This document shows positions 1 to 8,751 of a stretch of 24,126 nt of DNA, one piece after another. The position numbers and the translations under genes are program-made. Source of the DNA: Chloroflexota bacterium (lineage in GTDB: Bacteria > Chloroflexota > UBA11872). The stretch spans positions 1 through 24,126 of the forward strand of contig JAPOXI010000125.1 of NCBI GenBank assembly GCA_026707185.1, read 5' to 3'. Under the pieces are notes generated by a model. It worked only from the letters and a program-made list of their open reading frames with translations. It had not been told where the DNA came from and did no database searches. Each line of letters starts with the position of its first letter. The first letter of the stretch is position 1.

Positions 1-705
1 CGCGCGCATGTAGTGGACGGCGGATCCGCGGCGACGGTGGGGCGTGGTGTTGGGGCGACTGGAGTGGAAGACCAAGCTGTGATGGAAGCTGACGCCGCCG
101 GCAGGGATTTCCACGGGGACGGGTTCGAACTGGCCGACGAAGGAGTTCTGAAGATCCGACTGGAGGTGTTTTGGAATCATTCCCCAGCGGTGGGTGCCGG
201 GCGCCATCCAGAGGCAGCCGTTGGCGATGGTGGCGTCGTCCAGCGCGCACCAGGCGGTGACGAGGTCCATGGGAAACATGTCGCGCCAAGAGCCGGAGTC
301 CTGATGCCAGGCCTGAGCCGATCCGTGAAACGCGGGTTTCATGAGGATCTGGTCGAGATAGAGCTTGATGTCGTCGCTGCCCAGCAGGTCGGCGATGACG
401 TCCACAAGCCTGGGATTGCGCACGTGGGCCAGCATGACGTCGTCGTAGTGCGCCACCTTGTAAATCTTGCGGACGGCGAGGGCACGGTCTTCGGGTAGCG
501 GTCCGTCGCGCAGGCCGGGCTCGACTTGTACGCAGTCTTCGGGGACGTGGGGCGCACGGCCGCCGGCGATGAGGTCGGCGCGGTCACGCACGGCGGCCAT
601 GTCGTCCTCGGTTAGCAGGTTTTCTACAACCAGGAAGCCGTCGCGCCTGAATTGTTCGACTTGCGCGCGGGACAGGGTGTGCAGGCCGTTGACCTCGGTG
701 CTCAT
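1..705 (-). CDS. PhyH-family (phytanoyl-CoA dioxygenase-like) Fe(II)/2-oxoglutarate oxygenase, C-terminus cut off
   Basis: The reading frame is open from an ATG at 705 to the window edge, giving 235 codons of the N-terminal and central part; the C-terminus lies outside. The opening (GF-VVENLL around residues 23-31) is typical of PhyH proteins. The iron-binding HxD is visible as WHQDSGSW with His134 and Asp136. The distal metal histidine is probably His214 in VFHSSRPNT, followed by a basic TPHRRR stretch that should hold the 2-oxoglutarate-binding arginine. Members hydroxylate small molecules using Fe(II), oxygen and 2-oxoglutarate in the cytoplasm; the substrate cannot be read from sequence. 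The gene is divergent from the RtcB-like gene with a 69-bp gap. Family assignment is firm, substrate unknown. Confidence 0.9.
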   Translation of the reverse strand, partial: MSTEVNGLHTLSRAQVEQFRRDGFLVVENLLTEDDMAAVRDRADLIAGGRAPHVPEDCVQVEPGLRDGPLPEDRALAVRKIYKVAHYDDVMLAHVRNPRLVDVIADLLGSDDIKLYLDQILMKPAFHGSAQAWHQDSGSWRDMFPMDLVTAWCALDDATIANGCLWMAPGTHRWGMIPKHLQSDLQNSFVGQFEPVPVEIPAGGVSFHHSLVFHSSRPNTTPHRRRGSAVHYMRA

Positions 706-774
706 TGGCGCTCTCCCGAATCGTGCGGGGTGTTGGCGCAGCCGCACCAGCATATCGGGACGTAGGTTAAAGGG

Positions 775-1977
775 ATGAGCAAGCCGCGCGTTCACATCTT
801 TGGGCAGGGCGACCCGCGGGCCGTGGCGCAACTGAACCGTTGCCTGCGGCAGGCCACGTATGGGGTGCTGTGTGCCGACCATCATGTCGGGTATTCGGCG
901 CCGATCGGGGCTGCAATTGCCTATCCGCGGCACGTGTCGCCCTCGGGGGTGGGGTACGACATCGGCTGCGGGAACCTGGCGGTGCAGACGCCGCTGCGGG
1001 CCTCGACGCTTGACACCGCGGGGGTGATGGACGAGATCGTGCAGACGATCAGTTTTGGGATTGGACGCATAAACCCGGAGCCGGCGGACGATCCGGTGCT
1101 TGAGGGGATACGTACCGCCGAGTTCGCGCCGCAGCGGCGGCTGCTGAAGCTGGCGGAGGGGCAGTTGGGCACGGTGGGTGCGGGGAACCACTACGTGGAT
1201 CTGTTTGCCGATCAGGAGGACCGGCTGTGGATCGGGGTGCATTTCGGCAGCCGGGGCTTCGGCCACCGCACGGCCACGGGGTTCCTGGCGATGGGCGAGG
1301 GGCGGAAGTTCACGGACCGGCCGCGCACGACCAGCATGGACGCGCCACCGGTGCTATTTGACGTACGAACTGAACTCGGACAGGCGTATATCTCGGCGAT
1401 GCGGCTGGCGGGGGCGTACGCGCAGGCGGGACGACGCTGGGTGGTGGAGCGAGTCCTGAAGCTGCTAGGAACCAAGGCGGACCTGACGGTGCACAACCAC
1501 CACAATTTCGCCTGGGAGGAACGGCACTTCGGGCGGACCTTCTGGGTGGTGCGCAAGGGTGCGACTCCAGCGTTTCCGGGGCAGCAGGGGTTCGTGGGCG
1601 CGACGATGGGCGGGACGTCGGTGATCCTGGAGGGTTTGGACTCGCCGGCTTCAAAGCAGGCGCTGTACAGCACGGTGCATGGGGCCGGGCGGGTCATGTC
1701 GCGGCGTCAGGCCGCAGGCCGCCGACGGTACAACCGAAAGCGCAAGCGCTGGGTGCAGACGGCGCCGGGCGTGGTGGACTGGCCGAAGGTACGCGCGTCG
1801 CTGCGCGGGCTGGGCATCGTGCTGCGTGGCGGCGGGGCCGATGAGGCGCCGGAGGCGTACAAGAATCTTGATCACGTGCTGGCCGAGCACGCGGGAACAA
1901 TACGTGTGACCCACCGCCTACGGCCGATTGGGGTGGCGATGGCTGGCGCGGACACGTACGACCCGTTCAGGGATTAG
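775..1977 (+). CDS. rtcB: RtcB-family RNA ligase
   Basis: A 400-residue protein, close to the usual length of bacterial RtcB. RtcB joins RNA 2',3'-cyclic phosphate or 3'-phosphate ends to 5'-OH ends, using GTP and Mn(II), in RNA repair or tRNA splicing. Visible motifs in order: SPSGVGYDIGCGN (55-67) with metal residues Asp62 and Cys65; GAGNHYVDL with His139; GVHFGSRGFGH with His156; HNHHNF (240-245); RKGATPAFPG (260-269); TVHGAGRVMSR with His302 as the expected guanylylated histidine; and GGGADEAPEAYKNLD (352-366). A very basic stretch follows the active-site histidine (about 316-325, RRRYNRKRKR) and may contact RNA. No archease gene is adjacent. An AAAGGG directly precedes the ATG, so the ribosome site is weak. 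The exact RtcB subfamily is uncertain. Confidence 0.9.
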   Translation: MSKPRVHIFGQGDPRAVAQLNRCLRQATYGVLCADHHVGYSAPIGAAIAYPRHVSPSGVGYDIGCGNLAVQTPLRASTLDTAGVMDEIVQTISFGIGRINPEPADDPVLEGIRTAEFAPQRRLLKLAEGQLGTVGAGNHYVDLFADQEDRLWIGVHFGSRGFGHRTATGFLAMGEGRKFTDRPRTTSMDAPPVLFDVRTELGQAYISAMRLAGAYAQAGRRWVVERVLKLLGTKADLTVHNHHNFAWEERHFGRTFWVVRKGATPAFPGQQGFVGATMGGTSVILEGLDSPASKQALYSTVHGAGRVMSRRQAAGRRRYNRKRKRWVQTAPGVVDWPKVRASLRGLGIVLRGGGADEAPEAYKNLDHVLAEHAGTIRVTHRLRPIGVAMAGADTYDPFRD

Positions 1978-2143
1978 CTGGCCGCCGGCCTTCTACAGAC
2001 CTCAGGCGCAGCGAAGGTGAGAGCCGCAGCGAGAGCGATCCCGGCTACATCCGCGCCGCACCCGCCTAGCGTGCTGCCGCTCATCGGTCGCACGGCCGTC
2101 GGGCTACGCTTTTGTAGCTAGGGAAAGAAGGGGAATCAGCGAG

Positions 2144-3790
2144 TTGCCGCGCAAACCTGCGTTCCTGCGACTTGACTGGCTGCTGGGTCGTCAAGGAACG
2201 CTGCAGCGTCGAATCACCGGAGTCACCTGCGGGCTTGCGGTAGCGTCAGCCGTTGTGTTCGGTTTCACAATAGCCGCCGGCGTCGTGAGCTTTGAACCAG
2301 CCGCGTGCGAAACGGCAAAACCAACGCCGCCGGACTTCCTGGCGACTCCGTTTGACTTTGACCCTGAGGCTCGGGCGCACGCGTTCGTGCAGGCCATGGC
2401 GGATGACGATTTTGAGACGGCGTTCGCCATGCTGGCGCACTTTCCGGAGTCAGGAACCTCGCTCTGCGACTTTGTGCTGGAGGAGTTCTGGGACGTTTAT
2501 AGGTCCAACCGTTCGACACACTATTGGGATGCTGTCGTGGTGCGACCGGCCTTGATCGAAGCGTTTGATCCGTTCGAGGACGTGGTACTTGTTCAGTACC
2601 AGGTGAACTTCGAGGACGGTTCCAGAACGCAGCCGGGCGGGCTGCTCACGCTTATGGTCTGGCGCGATGGCCGTGTCTCGCCGTTCTACGACTGGGAAGC
2701 GGGTGACCGCCGACCGAGCGGGGAGTACCCGGCCCCGGCCTACGCGAACGCCTGGGCTTTCGAAGAGTTCGACGTAACCATTGAAGGTCCAGGCGGCGAT
2801 CTGGCGGCCACCGTCGCCATTCCACGCGGTCCTGCCAACTATCCAGCTGTTGTCCTGGTTCCCGGGATGTGGACTGCCCTGCACGCGGATCGCGATGCGA
2901 CGACGCCCCGAATCAAGCCCCTTCGCGACCTGGCGTGGGGGCTGGCTAGCCAGGGCATTGCCACGCTGCGATACGACAAGCGAACGTGGGCGCACCCGGC
3001 TACGGCGGCACGACAGCCCGACTTCACGCTGATGGACGAGTACGTTGAAGATGCGCTGGCGGCTGTGGACCTGCTGCGCCGGCTACCGAAGGTCGATCCA
3101 ACTCGGGTTCATGTCTTGGCTTTTGAGCAGGCGGGCTTTGCCGGTCCACGTATTGCCCAGCACGATCCGGAACTGGCCGGCCTCATTCTCTACTCTGCGC
3201 CCAGCGGCACGATGTGGGATGCGTTCCTCTCAATCATCGAACGCCAGATTCGGAACAGGTACGAGGAAGAACTGCGCAGTAGCGACGCCGACGTGCGAGC
3301 CCGGGCACGGGCGGAGGCCAACCGGGAATTGCGTGCATACAGAACTCACGTCGCCCAGGCCAAAGCCCTGGCCGCGGGTGAAACGGTTGCCAACCTCACC
3401 CTACGGCCGGCCTACCACCGCGATCTTGCGGGCTACCAGCCCACGGAGGCCGCGCGTAGCCTGCAGTTACCGATCCTGATCGTGCACGGGGCTCTCCACA
3501 GTATGGGTTCCGGGGCGTTCGACGGATGGCTGGAGAGTCTTCATCAGCATCCCAATGCGTCGTTTTTCCTGTACCCGGACCATTACGACTATCTCCTCGA
3601 CCTGAGCGAGTGGCGGGAAGCGGGTACGCCTTCGCGGCGAGCGGCGGCCCTCCCGCGCCACGTGGCGCCGGAAGCTGTGGCCGACATCGCAAATTGGATT
3701 CGAGGGGGCAGGCCCTCGGGTGCGTGTGTTGGAACGCAGACAGGACCGAGCGGCTGTCGTGGAGGGCCCGACGCTCGCGCTAGCGGCTAG
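2144..3790 (+). CDS. Membrane-anchored alpha/beta-hydrolase paralog P1, probable pseudoenzyme
   Basis: A 548-residue protein from a TTG start with AAGAAGGGG about 10 bases upstream. Layout: basic N-terminus; one membrane helix (about 25-48); Cys55 just outside the membrane; an NTF2-like, DUF3887-style region (about 70-190, starting FDFDPEARAHAFVQAM); an alpha/beta-hydrolase domain (about 209-522); and a tail with Cys528 and GCRGG (537-541). The hydrolase core is recognisable by HADRD, RDLAWGLASQGIATLRYDKR and AGLILYSAP. Aligned with P2 and P4, all three catalytic positions are changed: nucleophile to Glu328 (LAFEQAG in place of LGSSLGG), acid to His452 (HGALH), base to Asp482 (DHYDY). It is therefore unlikely to be an esterase. 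It could bind a ligand or regulate a paralog. It is the most divergent of the four and the only one starting with TTG. Confidence 0.85.
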   Translation: MPRKPAFLRLDWLLGRQGTLQRRITGVTCGLAVASAVVFGFTIAAGVVSFEPAACETAKPTPPDFLATPFDFDPEARAHAFVQAMADDDFETAFAMLAHFPESGTSLCDFVLEEFWDVYRSNRSTHYWDAVVVRPALIEAFDPFEDVVLVQYQVNFEDGSRTQPGGLLTLMVWRDGRVSPFYDWEAGDRRPSGEYPAPAYANAWAFEEFDVTIEGPGGDLAATVAIPRGPANYPAVVLVPGMWTALHADRDATTPRIKPLRDLAWGLASQGIATLRYDKRTWAHPATAARQPDFTLMDEYVEDALAAVDLLRRLPKVDPTRVHVLAFEQAGFAGPRIAQHDPELAGLILYSAPSGTMWDAFLSIIERQIRNRYEEELRSSDADVRARARAEANRELRAYRTHVAQAKALAAGETVANLTLRPAYHRDLAGYQPTEAARSLQLPILIVHGALHSMGSGAFDGWLESLHQHPNASFFLYPDHYDYLLDLSEWREAGTPSRRAAALPRHVAPEAVADIANWIRGGRPSGACVGTQTGPSGCRGGPDARASG

Positions 3791-3878
3791 CGATTCAGGC
3801 TACATACCGGGGCGACCACTGACTCTGGAGTCCTTCCCGCTGCACGCCCAGTCCTCAGATTGGGCCGGAACAGACAGA

Positions 3879-4982
3879 TCAGTCGCGGGAGCGCAGGGGC
3901 TGGTCGACCGCGTAGCGGGTGTCGTACCGGCCCGGGAACTCGACCGGTAGTTCCCCCTCCTGAATCGCCTCGATCAGCGGCGACCCCATGGTTCGGAGCG
4001 GCAGGCGGACGAGGGTGTGGGTGCGGGCGGATTCGTACATGGCCATGAGGATTTCCTGGTTCTTGATGGCCAGGTGGGCGTCGTTGCGGTTGTCATCCAC
4101 GTCGCCGCGGGCCCAGCGGGCCAGGCCATCCAATTCGCGCAGAAACACGTTGTCCAGGGTCTGCGTTGGCGCCGGCGTCTCCGTCACACCGCTACTGCGG
4201 CGCACGAGGCGAACGGCAAAGTCGGGCGCCAGAAACGCGCTTGGCCACATGAGCACGCCGTCGGTTCCGGTCACCGTCTGGTACTGCCAGTCGTAGACCG
4301 GATCGGGCGGAATGTCGCCCTCGAAGGAGATACGCACGCCATTGGTAAAGGCAATGAGTGCGCCTGAGATTTCCTCGTTCGGCCAGCCGCGTTCGTAGCG
4401 GTCGCTGCGGCGCTGGACGTTGGCAATGACCCATTCGGGATCGGGGTCGCCGAGCACGTACTGCATGTAACTCAGCACGTGGGTGCCGTTGTTCATCAGT
4501 CCACCCTCCTCGAGGCAGACCGTGGCGGTGAGCGGCGTGCCAATGGCGCCCTCTGCCACCAGTGCCCGCGCCTGTTCGTGCACGGTGTACCAGCGCATCA
4601 TGTGGCCGATGGCGAGCTTGACGCCGTTCCTTTCGCAGGCCGCCAGCATGGCCCGGGCCTCGCCCAGGCTGCCGGCCATGGGCTTCTCGCAGAGGATGGC
4701 GCGCGGCGGATAGCGGGTGGCGGCACGGATGGTGTGGGGGGCGTGCCAGCGCTGGGGGGTTGCAATGCTGAGGAGGTCGGGGCGCTGCTCGTCGAGCATG
4801 TGCTCTAAGTCGCGGTAGCCGTGCAGGGTGGGAAACCATCGACAGACGCGGTCAAGGGCGGACGCGTCGACATCGCACACGGCCGTTAGCTCGACGCCTT
4901 CAAGCTGCGTATAGGTCCGGGCGTGCTGGCGTCCGGCCCAGTTGAGGCCGACGACAGCCGCACGAAGCGTCTCGCCCGGCAT
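3879..4982 (-). CDS. Gfo/Idh/MocA-family NAD(P)-dependent oxidoreductase
   Basis: A 367-residue protein of normal family length, expected to oxidise or reduce a sugar, inositol or related polyol in the cytoplasm. The N-terminal Rossmann fold opens with AAVVGLNWAGRQHARTY (8-24), a slightly unusual version of the GxGxxG loop, followed by an acidic residue at the end of strand 2 (CDVD, 36-39). The family EKP motif is present as CEKPMAGS (98-105), with Lys100 the likely catalytic lysine. The usual D.G.H element is GLMNNGTHVL with His168, the common Asp being Asn here. The gene sits alone on the minus strand between P1 (convergent, 88-bp gap) and P2 (divergent, 280-bp gap). The substrate cannot be predicted. 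Confidence 0.9.
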   Translation of the reverse strand: MPGETLRAAVVGLNWAGRQHARTYTQLEGVELTAVCDVDASALDRVCRWFPTLHGYRDLEHMLDEQRPDLLSIATPQRWHAPHTIRAATRYPPRAILCEKPMAGSLGEARAMLAACERNGVKLAIGHMMRWYTVHEQARALVAEGAIGTPLTATVCLEEGGLMNNGTHVLSYMQYVLGDPDPEWVIANVQRRSDRYERGWPNEEISGALIAFTNGVRISFEGDIPPDPVYDWQYQTVTGTDGVLMWPSAFLAPDFAVRLVRRSSGVTETPAPTQTLDNVFLRELDGLARWARGDVDDNRNDAHLAIKNQEILMAMYESARTHTLVRLPLRTMGSPLIEAIQEGELPVEFPGRYDTRYAVDQPLRSRD

Positions 4983-5262
4983 CTATCGTCCTCTCAACGC
5001 CACGGACGCGCTGGGTGGTTCTGATGCAGCCACTATGGCGTTTTGTCCTGCGACTTGCCAGCCATGAGCCCTTTGGCCCCGGTGTTCCCACGGCCTCCCG
5101 GACGCCCGGAGCGGACGAGTCCGGAGACTAAGTCACCCAATTGGGATGGTTACGACGGGTTTCCTCCGTTGGAATACGGAGTCCAGACGTTTGGTGCCTT
5201 CGACCGCTCAGGCTCACTATGTGCGGACGCGATTGGTGATGGAAGGCACCGGGACACGCTCC

Positions 5263-6873
5263 ATGCGGCTTCGACCGGCGACTAGACGGCTGCGCCTAGC
5301 CTGGCGGGCGCACCTCGGCCTCGCCTTTGGGTTTATGGGCACCGGGCTGGTCACGCTTGTTGCTCTGACGCTTCTGATTGACCGCGACATGGTCCCGGCG
5401 TGCGAGGCGGTGACGCCGGCGCCACCGAACTTCGATGTCGCGCCGTTTGCATTTGACCCGGAGGCGCGCGCCCTGACCTTCGCACAGGCTCTGCTCGATG
5501 AGGACTACCGCAGCGCCTACGCGATGTTGGCGCCGGAGGTGCAGTCCACGGCGTCGATCTGCTCGCTGCCGCTTGAGGATCTGCGGTCGATGGCCGAGGA
5601 CTTTTCGAGCGTGGCCCTGGACGAGACCGTCGGAGGGAGCGCTCACGCCGCTCGCACCATGCGTGGTGACGTAGGGCACACGGCCGCATATGGCTTTCTT
5701 CCGTTTTCGGATGAGCTTGAAGTTTGGCTGAAGTTTGAGCGTCGTCAGCCCACGACCCTGCCGCCGGCGATCGCGAAGGTGGTGCTCGTGCGCGATGGCC
5801 GGGTGTCCCGATTCTGGTTTCACCGGGCCCTGAGCACCGTCGGGCAACTTCAGGACTTTCAGGCGCCGCCGTACGCCGACCGAACGGCCTTCAACGAAAT
5901 CCCGGTGGTGATTGGTGAGGCGCCGTGGGAACTTGGCGGAACGCTGACCCTGCCAGTCGGGCCCGGTCCCTTTCCGGCTGTGGTCGTGGTGCCAGGCAGC
6001 GGATATGCCGATCGCGATTTCACCGGACTCGCGTCCAAGGCCTCCCGCGACCTTGCCTGGGGGCTGGCGAGCCAGGGGGTAGCTGTGCTGCGCTATGACA
6101 AGCGCACGCTGACGCACGCGTTGGCCTTTGCGCGGCAGCCCGACTTCACCCTTGATGACGAGCTCGTGGACGACGCGCTGGCGGCGGTAGCGCTGCTCCG
6201 TCAGAAGTCTCAAATCGACCCAGCGCGCGTGTTCGTTCTGGGAAGCAGTTTGGGCGGCTGGGCGGCGCCACGCATCGCGCTGCGCCATCCGACGATCGCC
6301 GGCCTCATCCTGTATTCGGCGCCGGCCGAGTCCAGACGCGAGCAGCTGCTGCATGGTCTTCGGCAACTCATCCGCGACGCCAGCCGCGTGGCCACCTCAC
6401 GCCAGGAAGGACGCTGGCTTGACCTCATGCGGGACTACGCCGCGGCAGTGGCCGGGAGCGACGGCGCACCACTGCACGTACGGATACGTCCCGGGTACCC
6501 CCTGGAACGGGATGGGTACCGGGCCGAGGTGGCCGCCCAGGACGTGCACATGCCCTTCCTGATCCTGCATGGGGCCCTGGATCGAGCGGTGACTCGCGAG
6601 AGAATGTCCGGATGGATCACGAGTCTTCGCGGGCGGGACGACGTTGTATTTCGTCGGTATGTCAACCATGACCATGGGCTGTTCGACTGGCGTGATAGGA
6701 GCGGACCCGATCTTCGTCCCGCCAATCACGTGAGCGCGGAGGTCGTGGACGACATTGTGCGTTGGATTGCCGGCGAGCGACCGGATCGCGAGTGCGTGGA
6801 CATATGGGCGTGGAATGAGGGTTGTCGGGGCGGACCTGGTGCGGAATTCCGCGGGGTAGCGTCCGCGCAATGA
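5263..6873 (+). CDS. Membrane-anchored alpha/beta-hydrolase paralog P2 (DUF3887-like plus hydrolase), catalytic triad intact
   Basis: I place the start at the ATG at 5263 (536 residues). This opening, MRLRPATRRLR, matches the openings of P3 and P4; the open frame extends upstream to 5146 but that part has no counterpart in the paralogs. Layout: basic N-terminus, membrane helix (about 18-39), Cys47 in VPACEA, NTF2-like DUF3887-type region (about 60-190), hydrolase domain (about 213-505), and tail with Cys511 and GCRGG (520-524). The nucleophile elbow is GSSLGG with Ser329, the acid Asp440 in HGALDRAV, the base His471 in NHDHGLF. A charged, helical lid-like insertion lies at about 355-400. The family includes dienelactone-hydrolase and S33-like esterases; the substrate is unknown. 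The catalytic domain should face outward, given the single helix behind a basic N-terminus. Confidence 0.9.
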   Translation: MRLRPATRRLRLAWRAHLGLAFGFMGTGLVTLVALTLLIDRDMVPACEAVTPAPPNFDVAPFAFDPEARALTFAQALLDEDYRSAYAMLAPEVQSTASICSLPLEDLRSMAEDFSSVALDETVGGSAHAARTMRGDVGHTAAYGFLPFSDELEVWLKFERRQPTTLPPAIAKVVLVRDGRVSRFWFHRALSTVGQLQDFQAPPYADRTAFNEIPVVIGEAPWELGGTLTLPVGPGPFPAVVVVPGSGYADRDFTGLASKASRDLAWGLASQGVAVLRYDKRTLTHALAFARQPDFTLDDELVDDALAAVALLRQKSQIDPARVFVLGSSLGGWAAPRIALRHPTIAGLILYSAPAESRREQLLHGLRQLIRDASRVATSRQEGRWLDLMRDYAAAVAGSDGAPLHVRIRPGYPLERDGYRAEVAAQDVHMPFLILHGALDRAVTRERMSGWITSLRGRDDVVFRRYVNHDHGLFDWRDRSGPDLRPANHVSAEVVDDIVRWIAGERPDRECVDIWAWNEGCRGGPGAEFRGVASAQ

Positions 6874-7111
6874 GACAGACTCTTGTCCAGGGCCCAAGCT
6901 GAAGCAGGACAGCCGTGAGGCCAGCGGACTGGTCTGGAGATTGGCGGCAGTGCGTTGAGATTGCTTGCTCCCGTCGCGAATGACCGTGACGCAGGAGCTT
7001 TGGCGAAGGCCTCGGTGGACGTTGCCTGCATGCGCCACGCCGTGAATCGCGTCGTTTTGCCGCGGGTGGCGTCTCCGTGCGACTGATGGCCGTCGCGGAG
7101 ATGAGCGCTCA

Positions 7112-8650
7112 GTGAGGCTGCATCCAGGAACGTGGCGATTGCGCGCTGCCTGGTGGGCGCACGTTGGCCTGGGGCTGGCGTTTGGGTTATTCGGTAGCGG
7201 GCTGGCCGCGCTGGTTGCACTGACGCTCTTCGTTGACCGTGTGACTGTTCCGGCTTGCGAGGCAGCGACTTCGACGCCGCCGGACGTTGCGGCAGCGCCG
7301 TTCGATTTCGATCCTGAGGCCCGAGCGCGGACGTTCGTGCAGGCGATGGCCAGCAACGAGTTTCAGGCCGCCTATGAGATGGTGGCGCTCGAGGAGTTCG
7401 GCAGCTCCGAGCTCTGCGAGATTGGCCTCGAGGGATTCTGGCGGACGGTCGCCGAGGGCCACTCACCACTGACCTCGGTGGAGCGATTCTCACCGCTTGT
7501 GTACAGCGCCATATATGACTACCTGTCGGTCCGACTGCGTCTCGCGCTGAGCGCGGATGAGGGCTCAGACCAGCCGGATCGCGAGGCCTACGTGGAAGTC
7601 TTCTTGACCCCCGACGGTCGGATTGCCTCACTCTCCTTTTTCTCGGTCCTGACGGAACTCGGGCCTCCACCGGAGATGCCTTCCCCACCGTACGCGGCGC
7701 CAGGTTCGTTTGAGGAATTGCAAGTAACCGTGGGGCAGGCGCCATGGGAGCTTGGCGGCACGCTTACGATGCCCCGGGGCGTTGGACCTTTTGCGGGCGT
7801 CGTGATCCTGGGCCCGCACGACCGGGACGGGACGGTAGGCGCGAATAAGAGGGACCGCGACCTGGCCCAGGGGCTGGCCGCGCACGGCGTGGCTACGTTG
7901 CGCTTCGACACGCGCTCCGAGGTCTACGCCCTGGACGTCGCACGGCAACCGGTCTTCACCATGGCCGAGGAGTCGGCAGACGACACGCTGGCAGCCGTCG
8001 ACGTGCTGCGTCAGACGCCCCGTGTCGACCCGGCGAGGATCTACCTGCTCGGCATCGGATTCGCCAGCTTTGCGGCGCCGCGAGTTGCGCAACTGGACGA
8101 TGGATTCGCCGGGCTAATCCTGATCTCGCCTTCGGCCGGGCTGATCTGGGATTGGGCATGGCGTGCGCACCACGAGCGCGCCGAAGTTGACGAGATCGTG
8201 ACCGAAGAGGAAGCGCACGAGGTCAACGTGCTGAAGTCGCGCGCGGCCACCATTGCGGCCGCCGCCGCTGGAAGGGCGCCACCGCCCGACCTTGGGGTTC
8301 GCATCGACTATCACCTCAACCTGGTTACGTATCGACCCGAGCGGGCCTCACATACCTTGCGAATCCCCATCCTGGCCCTGTTTGGCGACCGCGACGGCGT
8401 TGTACCGATCGAGGACCATGAAGCCTGGATCTCCGCCCTGCTGGGGCGGCCGGATGCCGCGATTCGCGTGTACGAGGATCACAGCCACGGCATGTTCGAC
8501 GTGCGCACAATGCGCGGGCCGGAGCTTCGCCTGGAGGGCCACGTTGATGAGGAAGTCATCATTGACATTGCCGCGTGGATTGAGGGCGACTGGCCGCGAC
8601 GATCCTGCCGAGACGGCGATTTCTGGTATGCCGGCTGCCACGGCGGCTGA
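7112..8650 (+). CDS. Membrane-anchored alpha/beta-hydrolase paralog P3, nucleophile lost
   Basis: A 512-residue protein from a GTG start. This start is supported because MRLHPGTWRLR lines up with the openings of P2 and P4, and GGAG lies 11 bases upstream. Layout as in the paralogs: membrane helix (about 20-42), Cys49 in VPACEA, DUF3887-like region (about 62-180), hydrolase domain (about 203-490), tail with Cys499 and GCHGG. The acid (Asp428 in GDRDGVV) and base (His459 in DHSHGMF) are kept, but the elbow reads GIGFAS in place of GSSLGG or GGSHGG, so Gly316 replaces the nucleophile. Ser319 is nearby but aligns with the second Gly of the elbow and lacks the small flanking residues an elbow needs. 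Probably inactive as a serine esterase. It looks closest to P4, judged by the N-terminal half. Confidence 0.87.
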   Translation: MRLHPGTWRLRAAWWAHVGLGLAFGLFGSGLAALVALTLFVDRVTVPACEAATSTPPDVAAAPFDFDPEARARTFVQAMASNEFQAAYEMVALEEFGSSELCEIGLEGFWRTVAEGHSPLTSVERFSPLVYSAIYDYLSVRLRLALSADEGSDQPDREAYVEVFLTPDGRIASLSFFSVLTELGPPPEMPSPPYAAPGSFEELQVTVGQAPWELGGTLTMPRGVGPFAGVVILGPHDRDGTVGANKRDRDLAQGLAAHGVATLRFDTRSEVYALDVARQPVFTMAEESADDTLAAVDVLRQTPRVDPARIYLLGIGFASFAAPRVAQLDDGFAGLILISPSAGLIWDWAWRAHHERAEVDEIVTEEEAHEVNVLKSRAATIAAAAAGRAPPPDLGVRIDYHLNLVTYRPERASHTLRIPILALFGDRDGVVPIEDHEAWISALLGRPDAAIRVYEDHSHGMFDVRTMRGPELRLEGHVDEEVIIDIAAWIEGDWPRRSCRDGDFWYAGCHGG

Positions 8651-8751
8651 ATCACACACGCGGAGCCGATGAGCGCGCTGATCAGTGTTCCAAGCCTCCG
8701 GCCCTGAGGCTGAGGCAATCGACCCAGGTCTGAAGACGCGAACGCTACAGT

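Noticed and set aside
5380..5412. Possible lipoprotein lipobox at VPAC in hydrolases P2 to P4
   Set aside because: A charged IDRD-like segment separates the hydrophobic core from the Cys, the -2 residue is Pro, and P1 has EPAAC; a membrane anchor followed by an outward Cys fits better.
5296..6366. A 356-codon open frame antisense to hydrolase P2
   Set aside because: It is a GC-driven shadow: basic, low-complexity product without a recognisable family, fully inside a clear hydrolase gene.
6397..7745. Two long overlapping minus-strand frames covering the P2-P3 gap
   Set aside because: They run antisense to both hydrolases, are rich in Arg, Pro and Ser, and have no family features.
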